Positions 5,934 to 15,379 are shown, numbered from the stretch's first letter. The stretch: 64,000 nucleotides of DNA from JAAURB01 sp049649525 (GCA_049649525.1 JBARZE010000021.1:1-64000), one strand, 5' to 3'. Translations and numbers: made by a program. The notes: generated by a model not told the origin, from the sequence alone.

Positions 5934-7142
5934 ATGAAAAGTTATTCTAGAGGGAAATTAGCGGCTTTAGATCTGATCAATGTTCGTATTCCGGGTTACG
6001 ACGGTTTACAACGGGTGCTGATTCGTAATCATTGTATTGCTGAAATTAAACCTTTAACAGAACTGATTAGAGAAATAAGCACAAATAAACATTCGTTAAA
6101 TCTCAATGGTGACTGGATCTCTTTGGGGGGAATTGATCTACAAATTAACGGGGCTTTGGGGGTTGCTTTTCCGGATCTGACCCTGGATGATACTGGAAAA
6201 CTACAGGAAATTTGTCGCTATCTTTGGCAACAAGGCGTTGATGGCTTTTTACCGACTATTGTCACTACAACGATAGAGAATATCCAGCGATCGCTATCGA
6301 CTATTGCTCAATATTGTAGGCAAGTTGAGAATAATACGGGTAATACGGCACAAATTCTCGGGGTTCATCTCGAAGGCCCTTTTCTCAATTCGGTTAAACG
6401 CGGTGCTCATCCAGAAGCCTGTTTGCTGCCTTTAACGATAGAGAATATCAAACAAGTCTTAGGAGAATATGCTTCTATTGTTAAAGTGATTACCCTTGCC
6501 CCGGAAATGGATGAGACAGGAGAAGTAATTCCTTATTTACGGCAATTGGGCATAACAGTCAGTTTAGGTCATTCCCTCGCCACAGCCAGCCAAGCCCAAC
6601 AGGCCTTTAAGCAGGGGGCAACAATGGTAACTCATGCCTTTAATGCTATGCCGAGTTTACATCACCGAGAACCGGGATTATTGGGCGCTGGGTTAACTCA
6701 TCGTCAAGTTTACTGTGGTTTAATTGCTGATGGTGAACACGTTTGTCCGACAATGGTTGAAATTCTGTTAAAAGCTTGCCCAAACAATATATTTTTAGTC
6801 AGTGATGCCTTAGCGCCGTTGGGTTTAGCGGATGGAATTTATCCTTGGGATCGACGAGAAATTGAGGTGAAACAAGGAACAGCCCGACTTTCGGATGGGA
6901 CTCTCGCCGGAACCACTTTACCATTACTCACAGGAGTAGAAAATTTGGTGCAATGGGGAATTTGTTCTGTAGAACAGGCTATTATTCTAGCAACAGATAT
7001 CCCGCGAAAAGCGATCGCAATGCCCGGTTGGATAGGTCAGTCTGCAACACAATTATTACATTGGCGAGTGGCTACGGGTTCAACTTCGGAAAATTCTCAC
7101 CTTGTGTGGCAGCGCTTATTTCTGGGCTCAGAGTCAGAATAA
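5934..7142 (+). CDS. nagA: N-acetylglucosamine-6-phosphate deacetylase
   Basis: A metal-dependent amidohydrolase that removes acetate from GlcNAc-6-phosphate in amino-sugar and cell-wall recycling, in the cytoplasm. Family marks are GGIDLQINGA, the metal ligand Glu in HLEGPF, the His in VTHAFNAMPSLHHREPG and the catalytic Asp in LVSDALAPLG. The length of 402 aa is close to the family norm. The first ~12 residues (MKSYSRGKLAAL) precede the conserved DLINVRIPGY strand and may have been altered when the island inserted: the gene starts 26 bp after the recombinase stop, and the GGG before ATG is too close to be a normal Shine-Dalgarno. No nagB lies nearby. Confidence 0.9.
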   Translation: MKSYSRGKLAALDLINVRIPGYDGLQRVLIRNHCIAEIKPLTELIREISTNKHSLNLNGDWISLGGIDLQINGALGVAFPDLTLDDTGKLQEICRYLWQQGVDGFLPTIVTTTIENIQRSLSTIAQYCRQVENNTGNTAQILGVHLEGPFLNSVKRGAHPEACLLPLTIENIKQVLGEYASIVKVITLAPEMDETGEVIPYLRQLGITVSLGHSLATASQAQQAFKQGATMVTHAFNAMPSLHHREPGLLGAGLTHRQVYCGLIADGEHVCPTMVEILLKACPNNIFLVSDALAPLGLADGIYPWDRREIEVKQGTARLSDGTLAGTTLPLLTGVENLVQWGICSVEQAIILATDIPRKAIAMPGWIGQSATQLLHWRVATGSTSENSHLVWQRLFLGSESE

Positions 7143-7239
7143 TGCTTCAACCCTTAAACCAATCTTAGAATTTGCTTGAATCGGAACCCGGTTAGTTCAT
7201 TATAAATAACAACTCAGTTTTTATATAAAAATTAAAATT

Positions 7240-7452
7240 ATGGGCGAAGCAAAACGTCGGAAAAGTTCAATGGGAGAGGACTACGGCAAGGAAGAACGTA
7301 TTCTACCTTGGCTGCCTATTACTAAATCCCAAAGTGAACAATTTGTGGAGTGGACAACCCGTGGGGCATGGATGGGAATTGGATTATTGGTTCTATCTTG
7401 GCTAACGGTTCGGTTGATTGGGCCAGCTTTCGGTTGGTGGACTGTGCAATAA
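7240..7452 (+). CDS. DUF2839 family cyanobacterial membrane protein, 70 aa
   Basis: The sequence MGEAKRRKSSMGEDYGKEER, then ILPWLPITKSQ and a single membrane helix (WMGIGLLVLSWLTVRLIG), ending GPAFGWWTVQ, is the pattern of the DUF2839 family, which I know only from cyanobacteria and their relatives. The basic N-terminus should stay cytoplasmic. Function is unknown. It stands alone between nagA and a 450-bp gap. Confidence 0.85.
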   Translation: MGEAKRRKSSMGEDYGKEERILPWLPITKSQSEQFVEWTTRGAWMGIGLLVLSWLTVRLIGPAFGWWTVQ

Positions 7453-7899
7453 ATTAAGAATAATAGGGAATAGGGTTAACTTTTCGGTTTCTGCCGCTTG
7501 CTCCCTACTCCCAGTTTCTCGGGATAAATTTCAAAGATTGACTGATTGTCTTACATAAAATTTTAATTAATTTACAAATTAGATAAGAGTTTTTTATATT
7601 ATTAAATATTTTTATTCCTTTGGACAGAGCCGATATACAGTTGTAGAAAACTAGGATAGCAAAGTGAGTATTTATTCCTGAATAGGTAAAGAGTTGAACG
7701 AACTTTTATACTTAGGGTTTTGGGAATAACTTGATGAGGTTTAACTGAAGACAATCATCAATTTGTCCACCATAAACTAGATCGTAGAAATCAATCGGGT
7801 TATACTAGGCCAAAATGTTATCTTAAAAATATTAAGACTATGTTACATTTTAGGCGTATCGCTTAGTGTGGTGATTAGAGGATTACTTGGAGGACAATG
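7453..7899 (+). other. Intergenic region without a recognisable gene
   Basis: AT-rich, with no coding potential on either strand and no tRNA-like fold. It ends with the GGAGG ribosome binding site (7889-7893) of the DUF1815 gene and must contain that gene's promoter, which I cannot place with confidence. Confidence 0.5.
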
Positions 7900-8244
7900 A
7901 TGTTTCTCAGATTAGCAGAACAACACCGCAGATTCGTTCAGGACTTAGTGATGAACCTTCAAGCCCTGGCGACAGTGCTAGAGCGAAAAGGTTATCTCGC
8001 TTCCTGTTACACTTGTGGCGGACAAATGAATAGTGCTTCATTTATGGTCAGTTTAGGAGAAGATCACTTAATTCGTTTCTTAGTCTCGGATTATGGGATT
8101 ACTTGGACTGAAATGCGGGATGACCGCGAATTGATGAAGCTAGAAGGTGCAGAGGCAATCAGCCAATTACAAGAGCTGGCAAACTTAGTTAAGTATGATA
8201 TTCAGCCGTCTGTGTCTACTGATCGAATTGCTCAACGCGCCTAA
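7900..8244 (+). CDS. DUF1815 family protein, 114 aa
   Basis: The product matches the cyanobacterial DUF1815 pattern over its whole length: MFLRLAEQHRRFVQDLVMNL, then ASCYTCGGQMNSASFMVSLG, FLVSDYGITWTEMRD and LEGAEAISQLQELA. Of two adjacent ATG codons the second (7900) is chosen because GGAGG at 7889-7893 is six bases away, and because family members begin MF. It is a small soluble protein of unknown function, with a Cys pair (CYTC) that could be redox-active or metal-binding. Confidence 0.85.
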   Translation: MFLRLAEQHRRFVQDLVMNLQALATVLERKGYLASCYTCGGQMNSASFMVSLGEDHLIRFLVSDYGITWTEMRDDRELMKLEGAEAISQLQELANLVKYDIQPSVSTDRIAQRA

Positions 8245-8419
8245 ATAGTCTCAGTTGAGATGATCTGTCAAAAAGCGTTTCAACTTGATATAGTGTGGTC
8301 TTACCAGCCTTCCAAATGTTACTCTAGAAGAGAGGAAACTACCAAGCGTGTAGCCCTCTGGAGGCGACTGAGATAATTGTCACTCGGTAGCCGCTTAGAT
8401 TTAGTCACAATGGTAGTGT

Positions 8420-9301
8420 ATGACAGTTTTGGAGTCTGATTGGCAACACTTATTTGTTGAAACAAACAATATACGTTTGCATTCTGTAACGCAGGGCCAG
8501 GGAGATCTCGTGATTCTCCTACATGGATTTCCAGAATTTTGGTACGCTTGGCGATATCAAATTCCGGCTTTAGCCCGTCATTTTAAGGTTGTTGTTCCCG
8601 ATTTACGGGGTTACAATGACTCAGATAAGCCTGAGAATGGCTATGATTTAGATACGTTGTGTGCTGATGTTCAAGGATTAATTCAGCGACTGGGCTATGC
8701 CAGAGCACATATTGTGGGTCATGATTGGGGAGGCGTGATTGCTTGGCATTTTGCTCAAAAATTTCCTCAATGTTTGAATAGTTTAGCGGTGTTAAATGCA
8801 CCCCCCCCTCATCGATTTATCCAGGAATTGATGAGTAATTTAGATCAGATTCGTCGCAGTTGGTTTGTATTCGCGTTTCAGGTTCCGGGTATCCCCGAAT
8901 GGTTGATTCAACAAAATCTGACTGAATTTGTCAAGGGTGCGCTACGAGAACACGCTATTCGTAAAGGGGCATTCAGTGCAGAGGAAACTCAAATTTATCA
9001 AGCGGCATTGGCAAAACCCGGCGTATTGCATTCAGCGATGAGTTATTATCGTCAACTCCTGTGGCCACCGAATTGGTTATCGAGTTTTGTTCGTCTTCCC
9101 CAAAAAGTCCAAGCGCCTACTCTCGTCTTGTGGGGTAAGGAAGATTCATTTCTCAGCCATAAACTAACAGAAGGCTTAGATCGACTCATTGCCGCGCCGT
9201 TTAGACTGAGAGTGATCCCGGAATGTGGTCACTGGGTACAACAAGAAGTTCCTCAAACGGTTAATCGAGAATTGCTGAATTTCTTGAAAAAAGAAGAGTA
9301 A
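8420..9301 (+). CDS. Alpha/beta hydrolase, epoxide hydrolase or dehalogenase type
   Basis: The catalytic set is visible: oxyanion motif HGFPEFWYAW (residues 35-44), nucleophile D102 in VGHDWGG, an acid in LWGKEDSF and His in ECGHWVQ. An Asp nucleophile in GHDWGG is typical of soluble epoxide hydrolases and haloalkane/fluoroacetate dehalogenases, as opposed to Ser esterases. Length of 293 aa is normal. It is cytoplasmic with no signal peptide. It is monocistronic, ending in a HIP1-based stem-loop shared with the convergent NTRC gene. The natural substrate cannot be told from sequence. Confidence 0.85.
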   Translation: MTVLESDWQHLFVETNNIRLHSVTQGQGDLVILLHGFPEFWYAWRYQIPALARHFKVVVPDLRGYNDSDKPENGYDLDTLCADVQGLIQRLGYARAHIVGHDWGGVIAWHFAQKFPQCLNSLAVLNAPPPHRFIQELMSNLDQIRRSWFVFAFQVPGIPEWLIQQNLTEFVKGALREHAIRKGAFSAEETQIYQAALAKPGVLHSAMSYYRQLLWPPNWLSSFVRLPQKVQAPTLVLWGKEDSFLSHKLTEGLDRLIAAPFRLRVIPECGHWVQQEVPQTVNRELLNFLKKEE

Positions 9302-9312
9302 GCCGATCGTTT

Positions 9313-9354
9313 GCGATCGCATTCTACTGATGTTTTGATTTCAAATGCGATCGC
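9313..9354. terminator. Convergent stem-loop built from two HIP1 sites
   Basis: GCGATCGCATT (9313-9323) and AATGCGATCGC (9344-9354) form an 11-bp perfect inverted repeat between two convergent genes. There is no long U tract, but the position fits a bidirectional terminator or transcript-stabilising hairpin. Confidence 0.5.
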
Positions 9355-9361
9355 CACTGTT

Positions 9362-10726
9362 CTATAGATTGGTTTGAATGAACTCCCGATATTGACTTTT
9401 CGGTTTAACACCTTTGAGTTGTTCAATGAGATCTTTATCCTTAAAGAACTGAATCGTTGGGGTTCCGGTTACGCCAGCGTTTTCTGCAATGTCGGGATCT
9501 TGTTCAATATCAATCTCAACATAATGAATTTTATCATCAAATTCATCTACCACTTTCTGTAAAATCGGTTTGAGGCTATGACAAGGACCACAAGTTGGGG
9601 ATGAATATTTCACCATAATCAGGCGATCGCTTTCATGAAATAATCGTCTCAGGGCATATCCTCCAATATGATGAGTTTCGGCTAATTTAAACGTTTCCTC
9701 TGTATCAGCATTTGTTTCTGTTTCGTCTGACTCTGTAGCTGTTTCTTCTGTTTCAGACTGCTTAAATTCTTGCCCTAAGCTATTGGCAGCTAACCAGCGT
9801 TCTGCTAACATGGCTCCCATACAGCCAGACCCAGCAGCGGTGATCGCCTGACGAAACTCATGATCCTGTACGTCACCAACAGCATAAACTCCTTCGACGC
9901 TGGTTTCCACACTGTCGGGTTTTGTCACAATATAACCCGTTTGATCGAGTTCGATTTGATCTTTGAAAATTTGAGTATTAGGCGTGTGACCAATAGCATA
10001 AAATAAGCCGCCTGCGGGAATTTCAGTTTCTTCACCCGTTTTGCGATTTTTAATCTTCACTCCTTCCATTTTGCCATTACCATAGACATCGGCTGCTTCT
10101 GTATTCCAATACACAGTAATTTTGTCATGGTCTAATACCCGTTGTTGCATCGCTTTACTGGCCCGCATTTCATCCCGGCGGACTAATAAATGCACACGAG
10201 TCGCAAATTTTGTTAAATATACAGCTTCTTCGGCTGCAGTATCGCCCCCACCAATCACCACTAATTCAGTATTCTTGAAGATAGGACTCGCCCCGTCACA
10301 AATGGCACAGGCTGAGATCCCATTACTCCAATATTGCGCTTCGCTGGGTAAATTCAGCCGTTTTGCCGTTGCCCCAGTTGCGATCACAATTGCATGGGTT
10401 TTGAATTCTCGTTCGTCTGAACGCACCGTAAACGGACGTTGACTCAGATCGACGGAAATTACATCTTCAGTATACAGCTCTGCTCCCCAACGAACCGCCT
10501 GAGCTTTCATCCGATCCATTAATTGCGGCCCAGTTAACCCTTCAGGGAAACCAGGGAAGTTTTCGACTTCGGTCGTGGTCATCAATTGTCCACCGGGAAT
10601 ACCCCCCATCTGGTATCCTTCAAACATCACAGGCTTCATATTCGCCCGTCCGGCGTAAATGGCTGCGGTGTAGCCGGCAGGACCTGATCCGATAATGACT
10701 AAATTTTCTACTGTGGGTTGGGTCAT
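9362..10726 (-). CDS. trxB: NADPH-thioredoxin reductase/thioredoxin fusion (NTRC type)
   Basis: Residues ~1-320 form a TrxB domain: FAD-binding GSGPAGYTAAIYAGRA, redox pair CAIC in SACAICDGA, NADPH-binding GGGDTA and the second FAD motif YAVGDVQ. An acidic linker (~325-355, rich in Glu, Thr, Ser) leads to a thioredoxin domain with TCGPCHSLKP and a cis-Pro in VTGTPT. This two-domain NTRC passes electrons from NADPH to 2-Cys peroxiredoxin and other targets in cyanobacteria and chloroplasts. Length 454 aa suits NTRC rather than plain TrxB (~315). The symbol trxB is the usual database label; NTRC must not be confused with the nitrogen regulator NtrC. Monocistronic. Confidence 0.95.
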   Translation of the reverse strand: MTQPTVENLVIIGSGPAGYTAAIYAGRANMKPVMFEGYQMGGIPGGQLMTTTEVENFPGFPEGLTGPQLMDRMKAQAVRWGAELYTEDVISVDLSQRPFTVRSDEREFKTHAIVIATGATAKRLNLPSEAQYWSNGISACAICDGASPIFKNTELVVIGGGDTAAEEAVYLTKFATRVHLLVRRDEMRASKAMQQRVLDHDKITVYWNTEAADVYGNGKMEGVKIKNRKTGEETEIPAGGLFYAIGHTPNTQIFKDQIELDQTGYIVTKPDSVETSVEGVYAVGDVQDHEFRQAITAAGSGCMGAMLAERWLAANSLGQEFKQSETEETATESDETETNADTEETFKLAETHHIGGYALRRLFHESDRLIMVKYSSPTCGPCHSLKPILQKVVDEFDDKIHYVEIDIEQDPDIAENAGVTGTPTIQFFKDKDLIEQLKGVKPKSQYREFIQTNL

Positions 10727-11157
10727 AATTGCTTAATACAACTCATAACGACTTCGCTTAAGAATATTATAGCAAGATTTGACAATGGGTGGCGAGTGAT
10801 TCCTTGATCCTGTTTTTCCTTGATGGATAATTATTCCTGTACAAAAAATACTTTGTGAATGTGATTGCTTCAACTTGGTTTAAAATAGCTCTAAATGCCT
10901 TTGTTTCTCGATCAAGCGTCAGACTGGGAAAGTTCTCGGGCAAGACACATTTATCAAACAGAAGAAGCCACCTCACTCATAAGTTTCAGTAGAATATTAA
11001 CCTCGTAGCATAAGATGCAGCAGCTTAGAGTAATTGAGTTGACCGGGCCAGCGACAATTGCACAGGATTTGAGTCATTTCAAAAAATTAATAAAACTACG
11101 ATAGAGTGCATCTTAGACATACCCTACCGCATCTATTTAACTCATAAATTTATACAA
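10727..11157 (-). other. Intergenic region without a supported gene
   Basis: A 69-codon leftward frame (10976-10767) exists, but it has no ribosome binding site and no family resemblance, and its base use is like the surrounding non-coding DNA. It presumably contains the NTRC promoter. No RNA gene was recognised. Confidence 0.45.
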
Positions 11158-11508
11158 TTAGCTTGCAACTTCTTTAGCTTTTATAACTTCTTCCGGCTGA
11201 ATTTCGCTATGCACTTCATAAAAAGAAGTTTGAGGGGGTTTAGCAAATAAATGATTCATCTGTTGCAATATTTTCTCGGAAAGTTCAGATTTATTCGCAT
11301 CCATATCTTCTATATTTTCCCAGAAAATGACAGCTATTCCCCGGTCTGTTCCGGGTTCTTGCATAAAATATGAACCTTTAAATCCTTGTTCATAAGTAGA
11401 AACAATTGTTTCAAATAGATGTTCTGCTTCTGTTAGTTTTCCGGGCTTAAATTCACCAATTGCCACATAAGCATATTTGCGTTTTAGAAAATCTAGAAAT
11501 TCAGACAT
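11158..11508 (-). CDS. Small protein with ABM-like dimeric alpha/beta-barrel fold, 116 aa
   Basis: The product shows the beta-alpha-beta rhythm of antibiotic-biosynthesis-monooxygenase-like ferredoxin folds: YVAIGEFKPGKLTEAEHLFE, a second strand GSYFMQEPGTDRGIAVIFWE and a final helix with KPPQTSFYEVHSEI. Such proteins are small cytoplasmic dimers that may be monooxygenases, heme-handling or stress proteins. No catalytic residue pattern allows a choice. Monocistronic, divergent from the S9 peptidase gene. Confidence 0.6.
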   Translation of the reverse strand: MSEFLDFLKRKYAYVAIGEFKPGKLTEAEHLFETIVSTYEQGFKGSYFMQEPGTDRGIAVIFWENIEDMDANKSELSEKILQQMNHLFAKPPQTSFYEVHSEIQPEEVIKAKEVAS

Positions 11509-11752
11509 AATTTATTAACTTTAAAATTTAGAACAACAGAATAATCAGATTGTACTCATCCAATCGGAATTCGTGCCGTATTTTAACATGGAAAATCTAG
11601 GATTTAAATTAAAAAAATATAACGGGATCAGCTAAAATTATCGTGATAATGCAGTCGGTTGCATCCGGCAAAATATTAAGCGCTCTGTTGAATTGATACA
11701 GCCTAAGTTACAATATCACGAAACTTGCAGTCACACCCAAAACACGAACATT

Positions 11753-13669
11753 ATGACAGAAAGAACAGTCGCCCCCTATGGTGCATGGAAATCCCCAATT
11801 ACAGCGGAATTGATGGTTGCTGGAACTGTTGGTTTAGGTGGGGTGGCTGCCGATCGAGACAAGATTTATTGGCTGGAAGGGCGACCCTCAGAAGGGGGAC
11901 GTAGCGTAATTGTACGCCTCAGCGCAGACGGTGAAATAGAGGATGTGACTCCCCCACCCTTCAACGTGCGGACACGGGTTCATGAATACGGAGGCGGCGC
12001 TTACTGCATCGATCAAGGAACTGTTTATTTCTCGAATTTCGCTGATCAACGGTTGTATCGTCAAACCCTAGATACTGCTTCAACTCCAGCCGAATGTACC
12101 CCCGAACCTCTCACTCCCGGATGTCAATTTCGTTATGCGGATGCGACAGTCGATCCGGGTCGTCAACGGTTAATTTGTGTGCGTGAAGATCATAGCGTTG
12201 ATGGGGAAGCAGTTAATAGTATTGTCAGTATTAATTTAGCCGATAGTGATGATATTCAAATACTCGTCAGTGGAGATGATTTTTACGTTTCTCCCCGTTT
12301 GAGTCCGGACGGATCTCAACTCTGTTGGTTAAGTTGGAATCATCCGAATATGCCTTGGGATGGTACACAATTGTGGGTGGCTAATATTAATTCAGATGGA
12401 TTAATTGGAGAAAAACAGTTAATTACAGGAAGCACAACAGAATCCGTATTTCAGCCCCAATGGTCTCCGGATAATCTATTATATTTTGTCAGCGATCGCT
12501 CGAATTGGTGGAATCTTTACCGTTATAAAAATAGTGAAATAGAACCGATTTATCCGACTTCTGCTGAGTTTGGTTTACCCCAATGGGTGTTTGGAATGTC
12601 TACTTATGGGTTTGCCTCAGCGACAGAAATTATTTGCGCTTATACTGAAGAAGGTAATTGGTATTTAGCCAGCTTAAACCCAGATTCCCAACAATTACAA
12701 CAGATTGAAACCTCTTACACTTCCATTTCAGGTATAAAAGTCTCAAACAATCAAGTATTATTTCTAGGTAGTTCCCCCACAAAACCCGCTACTGCAATTC
12801 GACTAGACTTGAAAACCGGAGAACAACAAGTATTAAAATGCTCTAGTAATCTAGATATTGATTCAGGTTACTTCTCTATTCCAGAAACAATTGAATTCCC
12901 CACCGAAAATAATACCACAGCTTACGGCTTCTATTATCCTCCCACCAACAAAGATTATATTGCCCCCCCAGACGAAAAACCCCCTTTACTGGTAAAAAGT
13001 CATGGTGGCCCGACAGCGGCAACCTTGAGTAGTTTAAGCCTAAAAATTCAATATTGGACGAGTCGCGGGTTTGCAGTTTTAGATGTTAATTATGGCGGAA
13101 GTACCGGATATGGCCGAGAATATCGTCAACGTTTACAAGGAAATTGGGGAATTGTTGATGTGGATGACTGCTGCAATGGGGCGAAATATCTAGCCGACAA
13201 AGGACTGGTTGATGGCGAGCGCATGGCGATTACAGGCGGCAGTGCAGGGGGATACACAACCCTATGCGCTTTGACGTTTAAGGATGTATTTAAAGCGGGT
13301 GCGAGCTATTATGGCGTGAGTGACTTGGAAGCGTTGGCAACCGATACTCATAAGTTTGAATCTCGTTATTTAGATGGTTTGATTGGGCCGTATCCAGAAA
13401 AGAAAGATGTGTATATTGCCCGGTCTCCAATTCATGCAGCCCAACAGTTAGCTTGTCCGGTAATATTTTTACAAGGTTTAGAGGATAAAGTGGTGCCGCC
13501 AAACCAAGCGGAAAAAATGGTAGAAATTTTAAAGGCGAAGCAATTAACTGTTAAATATGTGACGTTTGCGGATGAACAACACGGCTTTCGTAAAGCAGAA
13601 AATATTAAACAGGCAATTGAAGAAGAGTATGGTTTTTATGCCAAAGTATTTGGGTTTGCTGAGGGATAG
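11753..13669 (+). CDS. S9 family prolyl oligopeptidase/acylaminoacyl peptidase-like enzyme
   Basis: About 638 residues from ATG 11753; upstream in-frame sequence (from 11693) is not typical of the family and was left out. An N-terminal beta-propeller (~residues 40-370, with SPDGSQLCWLSW, WSPDNLLYFVSDR) precedes a C-terminal alpha/beta hydrolase with nucleophile Ser in GGSAGGYTTL, Asp in LQGLEDKVVPP and His in DEQHGFR. S9 peptidases cleave short peptides or acyl-peptides in the cytoplasm, the propeller restricting access. No signal peptide. Stands alone; substrate unknown. Confidence 0.9.
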   Translation: MTERTVAPYGAWKSPITAELMVAGTVGLGGVAADRDKIYWLEGRPSEGGRSVIVRLSADGEIEDVTPPPFNVRTRVHEYGGGAYCIDQGTVYFSNFADQRLYRQTLDTASTPAECTPEPLTPGCQFRYADATVDPGRQRLICVREDHSVDGEAVNSIVSINLADSDDIQILVSGDDFYVSPRLSPDGSQLCWLSWNHPNMPWDGTQLWVANINSDGLIGEKQLITGSTTESVFQPQWSPDNLLYFVSDRSNWWNLYRYKNSEIEPIYPTSAEFGLPQWVFGMSTYGFASATEIICAYTEEGNWYLASLNPDSQQLQQIETSYTSISGIKVSNNQVLFLGSSPTKPATAIRLDLKTGEQQVLKCSSNLDIDSGYFSIPETIEFPTENNTTAYGFYYPPTNKDYIAPPDEKPPLLVKSHGGPTAATLSSLSLKIQYWTSRGFAVLDVNYGGSTGYGREYRQRLQGNWGIVDVDDCCNGAKYLADKGLVDGERMAITGGSAGGYTTLCALTFKDVFKAGASYYGVSDLEALATDTHKFESRYLDGLIGPYPEKKDVYIARSPIHAAQQLACPVIFLQGLEDKVVPPNQAEKMVEILKAKQLTVKYVTFADEQHGFRKAENIKQAIEEEYGFYAKVFGFAEG

Positions 13670-13818
13670 ATAATTAACTAGAGCGTGTTATTGATAGACA
13701 AAGAAAAAGATTAAAGATAATATAGTTTTCTGATGTATGTTGTTAACTATATTTTAATTTAACTCACTATTTAATCTATTAAATAAATCTGAGTTATGAC
13801 TGACTGTACTTAATACAG

Positions 13819-13824
13819 TATAAT
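13819..13824 (+). promoter_or_regulatory. Likely -10 element of the CSP41-like gene
   Basis: A perfect TATAAT lies 40 bp before the gene, with an imperfect ATGACT 17 bp upstream as a poor -35. A ribosome binding site (GGAGGAG, 13855-13861) precedes ATG 13865. Confidence 0.4.
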
Positions 13825-13864
13825 TCAATTGAAAAAACAAAAACTGAATTAAACGGAGGAGATT

Positions 13865-14806
13865 ATGCGAATTTTAGTCATGGGTGGAACCCGATTTATT
13901 GGAATTTATCTGACCAAAATATTAGTAGAAAAAGGACATGAAGTCGTTTTATTTAACCGAGGAAATAAACCTGCACCCGTTGAAGGTATTCAACAAATTC
14001 ATGGCGATCGCACAGATGCGGATCAAATTAAAGATAAACTCGGTAATGAAAGTTTTGATGTTATTTTTGACAACAACGGACGTAAATTAAATGATACAAA
14101 ACCACTGGCTGATTTGTATAAAGATAAAGTTAAACATTTTATCTATATGAGTTCGGCTGGGGTTTATTTAAAATCGGATCAGATGCCTCATCAAGAAGGA
14201 GACAAAATTGATCCAAAAAGCCGCCATTATGGGAAATACGAGACAGAAAGTTATTTACAAGAACAACAACTTCCCTGGACTTCTATTCGACCAACTTACA
14301 TTTATGGACCGTTAAATTATAACCCGTTAGAAGCGTGGTTTTTTGATCGAATTATGGCAAACCGTCCCATTCCAATTCCCGGTAATGGTTTACATATTAC
14401 TCAATTGGGTCATGTTAAAGATTTAGCTAATGCCATGGCAGCGGTTTTATCTAATCAAAACGCTATCGGTCAAGTGTATAATATTTCAGGCGATCGCTTT
14501 GTTACCTTTGATGGTTTAGCAAAAGCTTGTGCCGTTGCTGCGGGCAAATCTCCGGATGATGTAAAATTGGTTCATTATGACCCAAAACAGTTTGATTTCG
14601 GCAAACGCAAAGCATTTCCCATGAGAGTTCAACACTTTTTTGCAGATGTTCAAAAGGCCAAAAATGATTTAAACTGGCAACCCGAGTATGATTTAATTTC
14701 AGGGTTAAAAGATTCCTTTCAAAATGATTATTTAGAAAATATACCCAACTTGTCTGAGGTAGATTTTTCGACAGATGATGAAATTTTACAGACGGTTGAG
14801 AATTAA
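13865..14806 (+). CDS. NAD-dependent epimerase/dehydratase, CSP41-like
   Basis: An atypical short-chain dehydrogenase with Rossmann motif GGTRFIG at residues 7-13, then LFNRGNKPAP, GDRTDADQI, MSSAGVY and a modified active-site region (HYGKYETESYL), followed by RPTYIYGP. The overall pattern is close to the chloroplast stem-loop-binding protein CSP41 and its cyanobacterial homologues, which bind RNA and ribosomal particles. The Tyr-Lys pair of true epimerases appears as YGKYETE, so catalysis is possible but not certain. GGAGGAG gives an excellent start, and a terminator follows at 14824-14855. Confidence 0.8.
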   Translation: MRILVMGGTRFIGIYLTKILVEKGHEVVLFNRGNKPAPVEGIQQIHGDRTDADQIKDKLGNESFDVIFDNNGRKLNDTKPLADLYKDKVKHFIYMSSAGVYLKSDQMPHQEGDKIDPKSRHYGKYETESYLQEQQLPWTSIRPTYIYGPLNYNPLEAWFFDRIMANRPIPIPGNGLHITQLGHVKDLANAMAAVLSNQNAIGQVYNISGDRFVTFDGLAKACAVAAGKSPDDVKLVHYDPKQFDFGKRKAFPMRVQHFFADVQKAKNDLNWQPEYDLISGLKDSFQNDYLENIPNLSEVDFSTDDEILQTVEN

Positions 14807-14823
14807 GTGAGTTGTGATGCTTG

Positions 14824-14855
14824 AGTCAGAAATTTAACTTTCTGGCTTTATTTCT
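14824..14855 (+). terminator. Rho-independent terminator after the CSP41-like gene
   Basis: AGTCAGAAA (14824-14832) pairs with TTTCTGGCT (14839-14847), one G-U pair included, around a TTTAAC loop. It is followed by TTATTTCT. Confidence 0.65.
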
Positions 14856-14935
14856 ATCTATCTCAAGAATGATTACAATCTTCTAAGTGATTCACTATAC
14901 TAACAGTTAAGCTTTAATATTTTTTTAATATAATA

Positions 14936-15367
14936 ATGTCTTCTAGTTCAATATCTCAGTCTGATTGCTCTATCCAAATAGAGGGAATAACTAATGCTTC
15001 AGTTATCCGCTACTTTGAAACGCTGAATGCAGGACAATTTCAAGCAACGGCTTCTCTATTTTCATTGAGTGGTGTATTAGAAGCGCCTTTCGAGGACGCA
15101 ATACAAGGTCAAGCAGCAATTGCAACTTATCTAGAGTCAGAAGCTGCCGGAATGAGACTAGAACCGAAAAAAGGAGAAAGCCAAACATTAGAAAATAAAA
15201 ATTTACAAATACAAGTTTTTGGTAAAGTTCATACTCGTTTATTTAGTATTAATGTCGGTTGGCAATTTATTATTAATCCTCAACACGAAATTGAAGTAGC
15301 CACCATTAAACTATTAGCCTCTCCTGCTGAATTACTCAGTATTCGTCCTGCAATGGGAAACTCATAA
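14936..15367 (+). CDS. Orange carotenoid protein C-terminal domain homologue (CTDH), NTF2 fold
   Basis: The 143-aa product aligns by eye with the C-terminal NTF2-like domain of OCP: ITNASVIRYFETLNAGQF, then GVLEAPFEDAIQGQAAIATYL, VHTRLFSINVGWQFIINP and IKLLASPAELL. The Tyr in IRYFE and the Trp in VGWQF correspond to the residues that hold the keto-carotenoid carbonyl. Stand-alone CTDH proteins are known as carotenoid carriers that hand pigment to helical carotenoid proteins or OCP. One Cys sits near the N-terminus (C11). No OCP or HCP gene is in the window. It ends 12 bp from the convergent hybrid kinase gene. Confidence 0.85.
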   Translation: MSSSSISQSDCSIQIEGITNASVIRYFETLNAGQFQATASLFSLSGVLEAPFEDAIQGQAAIATYLESEAAGMRLEPKKGESQTLENKNLQIQVFGKVHTRLFSINVGWQFIINPQHEIEVATIKLLASPAELLSIRPAMGNS

Positions 15368-15379
15368 TGATTGAAAAAT

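Noticed and set aside
10767..10976. Leftward 69-codon open frame upstream of NTRC
   Set aside because: No ribosome binding site, no family resemblance and base use like the neighbouring non-coding DNA.
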